NCBI GenBank assembly: GCA_023213315.1
Contig: JAKCPI010027661.1
Location: forward strand, 19,463-83,462
Direction of reading: 5' to 3'
Length of the DNA stretch: 64,000 bases
Origin: Euborellia annulipes
Lineage: Eukaryota > Arthropoda > Insecta > Dermaptera > Anisolabididae
Shown: one piece after another, positions 54,461 to 62,737 of the stretch
Layout of the letters: each line of letters opens with the position of its first letter
How positions within the stretch are numbered: the first letter of the stretch is position 1
Made by a program: the position numbers and the translations under genes
The notes under the pieces: model-generated
Told to the model about the DNA's origin: nothing
The model's database searches: none
Seen by the model: the letters and a program-made list of their open reading frames with translations, nothing else

Positions 54461-55390
54461 TTACTTTCTCTTACCTCTATATATATGTTAATATATAGAG
54501 AGAGAAAGTATTGGATTCATGTCAAAAATTCGATGTCGAGATTTTGATGGATCTTCACGTTTTGAGTTCCCCTGAATCCAAAAAAGTGGTTTTCGCGACA
54601 TGGTCTGTCTGTGTCTGTGAACAAAATATCTCAAGAACGAAAAGAGCTAGGAGGTTGAAAATTTATATTTAAGTTAGGTACCCCCATGGGACGTGACACG
54701 AAGCTTTTGAACAAAATCGGCCAAAGAGTACTAGTACTTTACTGATGCACTTTTTCAGTTTTTTTCGATTTTCTCTAAATTTGCTCCAACGATTTTTTTT
54801 TTAATTCAAAAATCAATTATTTTTTAGATTCGCTATAAAATGTATATTCTCATTTTGCCATTGAAATCTTCTGAAGACCACTTTAGTCTTGTACTCCATA
54901 GAAAAGCTAGGAGAAATGGTTGCCATGGTATCAAAATATAAATATTTTGCCATACTTATAAATTTTACATCTTGAAAATCGCCCAAGGGGCTTGGAGTAG
55001 TTGGTAGCGTGCCTACCCTCTATACCGAACGTCTCGGGCTCGGACCCCAGGCAGTCCGATAATTTTATTTAAGGCATTTGGATACCAAATGACTTAAATA
55101 AAAATGCCTGGACCCCACAATTGATATATTAAACATACTGATTATCGTTTAAAGTCTTAAATGGCCTCAGTTGCCGAAAAGACTGTGTGAATGTGAGTGT
55201 GAATGAGAAAAAAGTGTGAATGTTTTTTAAAAAAAATTAAAAAAAAATCTTGAAAATCGAGTGTACCGTACTGTCGGAAACTAAATACATGTCGACACAA
55301 AAAATCTGGTGTGACAAGCACAGCACACAACTTTCGATTACCGAAGGTAAGAGAAAGTTGTGTGCTGTGCGCCAGTCACACCAGATTTTT
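54461..55390 (-). mobile_element. R1 element, full length, with a SINE-A inside
   Basis: Intact terminal hairpin (TTACTTTCTCTTACCTC..GAGAGAAAGTATTGG) and first hairpin (GGTGTGACAAGCACAGCAC ... GTCACACCAGATTTTT). The SINE-A lies between TTACATCTTGAAAATCG repeats. Confidence 0.9.
54982..55246 (+). repeat. SINE-A copy, full length
   Basis: Head CCCAAGGGGCTTGGAGTAGT, B box GGCTCGGACCC, hairpin, stem-loop AGTCTTAAATGGCC..TTGCCGAAAAGACT and A-tail. A perfect 13-bp duplication ATCTTGAAAATCG (54969-54981, 55247-55259). Confidence 0.93.
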
Positions 55391-55530
55391 AAGATTGGGC
55401 CCTTATCTTATCTGTTAACAGTTCAGCTCTAGATTATTTAATTCTCATGAGAAAATTTTTAATTTTGAACTATTTTCATTCATTTAACTATTAAAAATAA
55501 GAACTTTTTCGAGACAATAACTCTCATTTT

Positions 55531-56048
55531 TTACTTTCTCTTACCTCTAAATATGTTAATATCTCTAAATATGTTAATATATTGAGAGAGAAAGTATTGG
55601 ATTCATGTCAAAAATTCGATGTCGAGATTTTGATAGATATACACGTTTTGAGGTCCCCTGAATCCAAAAAAGTAAAAAAGTGGTTTTCGCGACATGGTCT
55701 GTCTGTATGTGTGTCTGTGTTCAATTTTAACCATTAAGGAATTGAGCTATGAGCCTGAAATTTTTTATTTAAGTTTGACACCCCCCTGGAGCGTGAAAAT
55801 AAGCTTTTAAACAAAATCGGCCAAAGAATACTAGTACTTTACTGATGTACTTTTTCAGTTTTTTTTTTTTTCGATTTTCTCAAAATTCGTTCTAACGATT
55901 TTGATTAAAATTCAAAAGTCAATTATTTTTTAAATGCTCTTTGAAATGTATATTCTCATTTTGCCATTGACCTTTTCTGAAGACCACTTTACTCTTGCAA
56001 AGGTAAGAAAAAGTTGTGTCCTGTGCGACCAGTCACACCAGATTTTTT
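55531..56048 (-). mobile_element. R1 element with internal deletion
   Basis: Terminal hairpin with a duplicated CTCTAAATATGTTAATAT unit, body to TTTACTCTTGCA, then a jump into the first hairpin (GTCACACCAGATTTTTT). Both ends are kept. Confidence 0.85.
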
Positions 56049-56049
56049 A

Positions 56050-56140
56050 TTTCATTTAAGGTCTTTTTCGGCTTCGAAGGCTATTTAGACTCCGTCTCTA
56101 TTTATTTCAATTGGATTGGTAACTCCTTCACTTACTTATA
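56050..56140 (-). repeat. SINE-B 3' fragment
   Basis: TTTAAGGTCTTTTTCGGCTT, GGCTATTTAGACTCCGTC and TTTCAATTGGATTGG in reverse. It abuts the R1 end. Confidence 0.7.
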
Positions 56141-56149
56141 ATTTATAAT

Positions 56150-57078
56150 AGTCTTCAAGATATATTCAAGAAAAAATTCGGATATCTTCAATACCAAGCA
56201 GAAACTATATTTCCACCTCGGAACCAAAATTATAAATTGGTTTATACATCTTAATTAAAATAAAAAAAAACTCGAGTCTTATAATTTAGAAAATTACCTA
56301 TTTTAAATGCAGTTAGTTATACCACATTTGCAATGTACTTTTTTTCCCCTCAACAAGTCACTTTACAAATTTGATCATGTTATCACCGTTTCTTTCAAGT
56401 TGCCATGCCATGACTTAAGAGATATTTGCCGGAGTCATTCAAAATTATTGGTGGTCGTCTTATTAAAAATATAATAAAATAATAATAAATATTCTAAATG
56501 ATTTTAATAAATGTCAGAAAGATACCCATTAGTTATTTTTTTTTTTTTAATTCTAATATAAGATTAAATGTGTAAAGAAAAATAATTTTGATTTTTTTTT
56601 TATTTAACCATCTTTTATAGTAAGTAATAAGCATTTATAATTTTTTATTTGAAAATTTTTATGATATCTTTATGAAAATATAAATTATAAAATCAATAAA
56701 CATTATCGTCGGTTTGAATCTTATTAAAAAAAAAAAAAAAAAACTAAATTTGCTTCTTCTCTGTACTTCTATTTAATTCACAATTATTTTTAAAGTTGTT
56801 TAGTGATCACTCCAATTTTAAATTTATGTTAGATACGTGCATTAATCAAAAGAGATCTCAAGGACTTGAATAATTATTAAATTTCGCAATTAATAAGGAA
56901 AAAAAAAAAATATTCCATTCATATCATGATGATATGAAAAATTTTTCATCTCGTTATGAAGGTGACGTCATCAACTTGTGAATAGACCTGAGGCTAGGTC
57001 AGGATTATTTTAAGCTATTATTTAATTAATGTTGTTTGGGTGTCCGAGTATGGTGTGTGCCCCCTCTCTCCCTCCCCT
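56150..57078. other. AT-rich stretch
   Basis: A-runs near 56727-56744. No gene or repeat is recognised. Confidence 0.45.
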
Positions 57079-57300
57079 TTATTGGGAGTATATGACCTTG
57101 GCTAAAACTCGTTGGCCACCCCCTTCTCGATGATTAATGGCCGAGATTCTCCTCTCTGGATGCTGCAGCTGTAGCTGCATGGCAGCAGACAAATGAGCTG
57201 CATTGAGTAGACGCATCCATTTGCATAATTTAATTAAAAAATGAGCAACTTTTGCAGCCAACCTGTTGTTGTTGCTGGCCTGACTCGTTTTAATTGAACT
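57079..57300. promoter_or_regulatory. Candidate enhancer, unique GC-richer block
   Basis: Contains E-box CAGCTG (about 57167), then CATTTGCATAATTTAATTAA, a perfect octamer ATTTGCAT beside a homeodomain core TTAATTAA, within a block rich in TGCAGC and AGCTGCA. A 60-codon minus-strand frame spans it but has no supporting splice sites. Motif density and base composition unlike the neighbours suggest a conserved regulatory element; inferred only. Confidence 0.35.
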
Positions 57301-57813
57301 CTCTTGTCTGTATTGTCATTTACATATTATATATATCTACTCTCTTCGTCTGCTGTTTATTTTGCAGATGCCATCGTTGAAATGGCCATATTGATAAACT
57401 CTTAGAAACATTTTTATAGAGGGCAAATTAAAAACAATAGAATGTATATATTTTCCAAGAGGGAATAAAAAAAAAATAAAAATAAAGACGGAGATGCAAG
57501 TGATTAAGTAAATAAAATTAAATTTTGTTGCAAAATTTAATTAATTAATTTTTTATTGTGAGTTGATTACAAAGTCATCCATGCGTTAAAATATAAAATA
57601 CCCAAACAAAAAATACTTAGTCGTGCCCGCTCGTCTTTTATATTGCTCTGGGTCTTTAGCAGTCTCACTTCTTGTTCTCGGGGTCATAGTTTTTTCCTTT
57701 CCCCTCCCTGAAAGACAAAAATGTATTTGATTCAATACATGAAACTAAATGGCTTCATACACTCTTATATTGACTTGAAAATAAGCAATCTAAATTAGTT
57801 ATTAATAATAAAT
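57301..57813. other. Non-coding stretch with a possible splice acceptor
   Basis: CTGCTGTTTATTTTGCAG|ATGCCATCG at 57350-57376 is a good acceptor and could begin another exon of the plus-strand transcript. The ATG frame stops after seven codons. Confidence 0.3.
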
Positions 57814-58714
57814 TTTTCTTTCTCTTACCTCTATGTATGTTAATATATATATATATATTATTATAAAATGGGGGGGAGGGGGAGAGAGAGAGAGAAAGTA
57901 TTGGATTCATGTCAAAAATTCGATGTTGAAATTTTGATAGAAATACACGTTTGAGGTCCCCTGAGTTCAAAAAAGTGGTTTTTTCAACATGGTCTGTCTT
58001 TGTGTGTGTGTGTCTGTCTGTGTTCAATTTAAAGCATGAAGGAATTGAGCTACGAGGTTATAATTTTATATTTAAGTTAGGCACTCCCCAGAGACGTGAA
58101 AATAAGCTTTTAATCAAAATCAGCCAAAAAGTATTAGTACTATACTGATGTCCTTTTTCAGTTTTTTTTTTTTTTCGATTTTCTCAAAATTTGCTCTAAC
58201 GATTTTGATTAAAATTCAAAAATCAATTATTATTTATTATTAATTTATCATAATCAATTTATTATTTATTATTCTTTCAATTGTATATTCTTATTTTGCT
58301 CTCAAAATTGTTTGAAGCACACCTTACTCTCGTACTTCATAGGAAAGATAGGAGAAATACTTGTCATGGTAACAAAATATAAATTTTTTCCCATGTTTAT
58401 AAATTTTACATCTTGAATTCTATCTATTGTAAGCCTCAGGGTGCTGGGCTTGAATACCAAGGGTCGCGGGTTCGGATCCCAGGCAGTCCGATAATTTTAT
58501 TTAAGCCATTTGGATACCAAATGTATGAATGTGTATGTGAGTGTGAGTGTTTAAAAGGAAAAAAAAATTTACATCTTGAAATGTAATAAATCGGCGGAAA
58601 CTAAATATATATCAACACAAAAAATCGGATGTGGCAAGCCCAGTTCACAACTTTCTCTTACCAAGTTATCCTTGGTAAGTTGTGTGCTGTACGACCAGTC
58701 ACACCAGATTTTTT
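57814..58714 (-). mobile_element. R1 element, full length, with a SINE-A inside
   Basis: Terminal hairpin expanded by AT and GGGAGGGGGAGAGAGA tracts (57847-57895). First hairpin ends GTCACACCAGATTTTTT at 58714. A SINE-A fragment lies at 58418-58567. Confidence 0.87.
58418..58567 (+). repeat. SINE-A copy, partial
   Basis: CTGGGCTTGAATACCAAGGG, B box GGTTCGGATCC and half of the hairpin, then directly TGAATGTGTATGTGAGTG and an A-tail. The stem-loop is deleted. Duplication TTTACATCTTGAA (58405-58417, 58568-58580). Confidence 0.82.
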
Positions 58715-58784
58715 GATTAGTTGTTCCAGACTTCCTAAAGATTAAAACACGCACAGTTGTCAGGTCTGAATTTCCTTGGAAATT

Positions 58785-58937
58785 ATTGAGTATTAGCTTT
58801 TGGTGTTAAATGTCGAAGGTTTGCATCCAATCTCAGACAAAAAAATTTATTTCAATTTGATTGGATCAATTGAAATAAATAGGGACGGGGTCTAAATAGC
58901 CTCAGATGCCGAAAAAGATCTTAAATAAATAAAAAAC
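58785..58937 (+). repeat. SINE-B copy
   Basis: Decayed head with GGTTTGCATCCAATCTC, TTTCAATTTGATTGG, CGGGGTCTAAATAGCCTCAG, GCCGAAAAAGATCTTAAATA. The stem GGTCT/AGATC keeps pairing through a G-U. Confidence 0.8.
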
Positions 58938-59658
58938 AAACAAAAAAACGCTGAACTGAATAAGAAAGTAATTGCTATATTTTTATTTCATATATCAATT
59001 TTTGTAGACAGTTCAATTGCCATTGAATGATGCAGATTTTATAGCTAGAATAGTTGATGAGGAAGTAAAAAGAATAGCACCTATTGATTATTTCATTTAA
59101 TTAAGGGCCACTTGGATGATATTTCGGTCTTGATTAAGACCATTTTCAAAGCTTGTGGGCTGTCAATAAATATTCAGTAGTATGAACCTTGTGTTCTTAT
59201 TTTTATTCTTTTCTCGTTTCGTTAATTTTGATTAAAAATCAAAACAAAATCATACATGTGTCATTAAAAATATTTAAATATGAACAAATTCATTTGTTTC
59301 ACACATTCATAGAATCATAGATTTTAATATAGTATTTAAACTGGTAAATATTTTTGCTCTTTCCATTCATTTTGCCATTTTCTATTTTATTTCTCTCTCT
59401 ATCTTTTTATTTATTTTTTTTTTAGATTTTATTTTCAATTTTTCATAACTGGGGCATTTTTTTTTTCTTTCGGAAATTTTTACCTTTCTATGATGGACTT
59501 TGATTAAAAATTTTTCATTTTCTTTATTCTTATAAATTTTTTTTATTTTTAATAAAATAGATTTCATATTTTACTACGTCAGATTTATTTTTATTAAACA
59601 CAAAGTGATTTGTTTCAATATATTATTTCTAGGTTTAATCACTCACTACGTATTTCGT
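58938..59658. other. AT-rich stretch with a decayed hammerhead unit
   Basis: 59105-59152 (minus strand) has stem II GGTCTT..AAGACC and GAAATATC with a mutated core box (TTGAAAA), a remnant of the ATAT-type hammerhead. Otherwise featureless. Confidence 0.45.
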
Positions 59659-59797
59659 TACTTAGTGGAGCCTTGAGCTTAGTCAACCAAGCAAATATTT
59701 TTAAAATAAATAAATCATCAGGGAGGGTAAAGGCTAATTTTAAGACAACACTTCTGACGGCTAAGCATTTTGGTTGCCTAAGCTCACGGCTCCACTC
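59659..59797. repeat. Inverted-repeat element, 139 bp
   Basis: GTGGAGCCTTGAGCTTAG..CAACCAAG and TTGGTTGCCTAAGCTCACGG..CTCCAC are inverted arms of about 30 bases. MITE-like; no exact duplication. Confidence 0.65.
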
Positions 59798-59804
59798 TCT
59801 AGTA

Positions 59805-60010
59805 CAGTGAGCGCCACAATTAAGTCCCCATCTGATAGCTAGATTCTTAAGAATATGATGTATAGTGAATTAAATTTAATGACCAGAAAGGTAAAACGTA
59901 AAATCTGGTACAGGTGATTTTTTTTACCTTTTCAAATTTAAAATTATTTCACTATACCATATACTTAAGGATCTAGCTGTCAGGTGGGGACTTAATTGTT
60001 GCGCTCAGTG
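59805..60010. mobile_element. mariner-type MITE, CAGTGAGCGCCAC family
   Basis: CAGTGAGCGCCACAATTAAG and its inverse ending GCGCTCAGTG, with TA on each side (59803-59804, 60011-60012). Shorter and more diverged than the copies at 34504 and 53405. Confidence 0.88.
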
Positions 60011-60247
60011 TACTTGTGGAGTCGATATTATATAAATATTATATAATATACATATCACTTTGTATTTTAAGTTTTAATTTACCTAATTAAATCACGTTTT
60101 AACTAGAGCCAACACAGTTATTTATTTTTTTTTAAATATCATATTAAATATTTTATTTTAAAATTTTAATGTAAAATCATAAAATATCGAGAATAAACTA
60201 ATTTGATCTAAATAAGATGGGTGTTTTCGAGAGAATGACCTGGTTAG

Positions 60248-60583
60248 CTAGAGGGTCCAGACCGTTAGAGGGAGGCTGGCGATCTTGTCAAACGGGTGAT
60301 TGATGACTAGGTGTCTATTTCTAATATGTAATAATTCATAGACCTGATATAGGCCTATTCTAGAGGAGACAGGGCTGCCAATGCCATCCATCACTCGCAA
60401 ATCCCCTAGCAAACGCATTCCAAGTTTGATCAAATTAATTCCTACAACTAGGTCAGGGACAGTCGTCGATATGTTTGTTACTACCCTCCCAACATTTGAA
60501 TAAATTTCGTGCGTTTTATCAATATTAACATCGAGCGAATATTCTTTAAACTGAAAAATGACTATTAAACTAATATTAAAAAA
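60248..60583 (-). other. Unrecognised open frame, possible exon or element remnant
   Basis: The minus strand is open for about 112 codons up to the R1 copy at 60582, without a clear Met. Residues such as VPDLVVGINLIKLGMRLLGD and NRHLVINHPFDKI look protein-like, and G+C is raised. A possible acceptor (CATTTTTCAG) lies at about 60552-60561. I recognise no family. It could be a coding exon or a fragment of a retroelement polyprotein. Confidence 0.35.
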
Positions 60584-60704
60584 CTGGTGTGACTGGTCAC
60601 AACTTTCTCTTACCTTCGGTAATCGAATTGTGTTCTGTCACACCAGATTTTTTGTCTCGACATGTATTTAGATTTTAGGTACATTCGATTTTCAAGATTA
60701 CAAG

Positions 60705-61360
60705 CATAGGCGTAGCCAGAAATTTTTGATGGGGGGTTTAGGATTATTTCTCCCCCCCCCCCCCACCCCGACTAATAGGGCAGTATAAGGCGTCTAATGA
60801 AATATATGACTAGCCACTTACCCCACCTTCGCCCCCCCTGGACCCCCCTCGAGGTGGCTCGGGCCCGCCCTTTCTTAATTAAGTGCCGCAATTTTTCAAT
60901 CAACTCGTATCAGGCAATAAATAATGCAAATCTATTAATTTTATGTATATGGGCCTAAAATACTGAGGTGTTCATCTATCTGTTTCTCTTGACCATACTC
61001 TTATTTCAGACCTCTTTAAGAAAAAAATAAAAAATTTATTTATATAATAATTTTTATTATTTTTCATTTGCGAGATTTAATCAATTTTAAGCGGCTTTAA
61101 TTTTTTATAAAGCATAGCAAAAATCAATTCTTTTCAATGGGAAAATTCTGAATTTTCTCGAATTTTTTTGCGTTTTATTTAATTTTTTTTTTTTTAACCT
61201 AGAGAAAATTATTATAATTTACTTTCTCTTACTCTATATATGAAATATATAGAGAGAAAAAGTATTTTGCATTATAGAGCTTAAATATCTAGTCATGGCT
61301 TGGGTCCAATGGGGGGGGTTTGAACCCCCAAAACCCCCCCACCCCGTGGCTACGCCTATG
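60705..61360. mobile_element. hAT element, non-autonomous, 656 bp
   Basis: Ends CATAGGCGTAGCCAGAAATT and GTGGCTACGCCTATG, with G/C-runs just inside both. A perfect 8-bp duplication ATTACAAG (60697-60704, 61361-61368). It contains an R7 head (about 60805-60880) and an R1 terminal hairpin (61208-61265), so it had itself been a target. Confidence 0.92.
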
Positions 61361-61911
61361 ATTACAAGTATGGGAAAATATAATATTTATATTTTGTTAC
61401 CAAGACAACCATTTCTTCTATCTTTTCTACTATGGAGTACAAGAGTAAAGTGGTCTTCATAAGATTTCAATGGCAAAATGAGAATATACATTTTAAAGAG
61501 CATCTAAAAAATAATTGATTTTTGAATTTTAAACAAAATCATTCGAGCGAATTTTGAAAATATCGAAAAAAAAAAACAACTGGAAAAACTACAGTACATT
61601 AGTAAAGTACTAGTACTTTAAGACTAATTTTGATTAAAAGCTTATTTTACGCCCCAGGAGGGGATTCTAACTTGAATATAAAATTCTAATCTCGCTAATT
61701 TCCTTCATGCTTAAATTTGAACACAAACACACAGACAGACATAGAGACCATGTTGCGATAACCACTATTTTGGATTCAGGGGACCTCAAAACCCGTATAT
61801 CCATCAAAATCGTTACACAGAATTTTTGACATGGATCCAATACTTTCTGTTGATCTGTATCAGGATGAAGAAAGAAAAGCAGCTAGCATTTATTTCATTT
61901 ATTTAATACCC

Positions 61912-61957
61912 ATTAGGCTGACGTTTCGGTCTCGGTCGAGACCATCTTCAGAGCTAC
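61912..61957 (-). ncRNA. Hammerhead ribozyme motif, left arm
   Basis: The minus strand reads TAGCT, CTGAAGA, stem II GGTCTCG-ACC-GAGACC region, GAAACGTC, AGCCTA. Stem I pairs GCT/AGC and, with one bulge, TA/TA. Stem II is complete. Confidence 0.72.
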
Positions 61958-62045
61958 AACATAGCAAGGATGAGGATAAATTTTAAAATTACAATTTTCT
62001 TTCAATATATAGATAATTCATGACCAATAATATGCAATACAAAAG

Positions 62046-62046
<1 letters not shown>

Positions 62047-62082
<36 letters not shown>
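62047..62082. repeat. (AT)n microsatellite
   Basis: About 16 AT units at the left of the inner foldback. The tract may include target duplication of that element. Confidence 0.95.
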
Positions 62083-62085
<3 letters not shown>

Positions 62086-62276
62086 AAGACAAGTTTTCTC
62101 GGGTTAAGTCGCGTGGGGTGCTGAGATTTACTCGACGTTTCGGCTCTCCTAACTTCCTTCTCTCTTGAAAATGGCTCCAAAAGGAGAGCCGAAACGTCGA
62201 GTAAATCTCAGCACCCCACGCGACTTAACCCGAGAAAACTTGTCTTCGCATACATCCGGTCGCGGAAACCTTCAAG

Positions 62277-62279
<3 letters not shown>
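62083..62279. mobile_element. Inner HFB foldback element
   Basis: GCGAAGACAAGTTTTCTCGG ... CCGAGAAAACTTGTCTTCGC arms of about 75 bases. CCGAAACGTCGAG occurs in both arms facing outward, but the CTGANGA box is lost (CTTGAAAATGG). A one-sided segment of about 28 bases lies on the right, 62252-62279, and both flanks are AT repeats. Confidence 0.65.

Positions 62280-62337
<58 letters not shown>
62280..62337. repeat. (AT)n microsatellite
   Basis: About 29 AT units. It continues the tract at 62047-62082, which the inner foldback split. Confidence 0.95.
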
Positions 62338-62342
<5 letters not shown>

Positions 62343-62373
62343 CTTTTGTATTGCATATTATTGGTCATGAATT

Positions 62374-62617
62374 TCGCTCAGGGGCCCACATCTTGTGGGT
62401 ACGTGGATGGCGACCACGAGCTGCCCGAGCTGGGACAGACAGTCCTTCAGTTATTTGTATGTCTCTCTTCCTTCCTCTTTTCAACAGGCGTAAGACCGTA
62501 CGACGGACAGGCCTGTCCTATTTCTTCCGGTCGCAAAAACGCTTGATAGGGTGGGAGGGAAATAGTGAGGTCCGCCGACCCCGCATCGCAGGAAAAAGGC
62601 GAGGACAGAAGAAGAAG
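62374..62617 (+). repeat. SINE-D copy, 244 bp
   Basis: GC-rich short retroposon with a GAAGAAGAAG tail and a perfect 17-bp duplication ATTATTGGTCATGAATT (62357-62373, 62618-62634) in the right arm of the HFB. Matches 45210-45442 in reverse. The head (GGGCCCACATCTTGTGGGTA, CCACGAGCTGCCCGAGCTGG) is not clearly tRNA-like, so its promoter origin is open. Confidence 0.85.
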
Positions 62618-62691
62618 ATTATTGGTCATGAATTATCTATATATTGAAAGAAAATTGTAATTTTAAAATTTATCCTCATCCTTGCTATGCT

Positions 62692-62737
62692 GTAACTCTG
62701 AAGATGGCCTCGACCGAGTCCGAAACGTCAGCCTAAT
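62692..62737 (+). ncRNA. Hammerhead ribozyme motif, right arm
   Basis: GTAACT, CTGAAGA (62698-62704), stem II GGCCTCG..CGAGTCC, GAAACGTC (62722-62729), AGCCTAATGGG. The mirror of 61912-61957. The core is intact; stem II and stem I each have mismatches. Confidence 0.65.

Noticed and set aside
57079..57261. 60-residue minus-strand ORF as a gene
   Set aside because: No signal, splice sites or family match; the block looks more like a regulatory element.
62165..62647. 160-residue ORF
   Set aside because: It crosses an inner foldback arm, an AT microsatellite giving Ile-Tyr repeats, and a SINE-D. It is open by chance.
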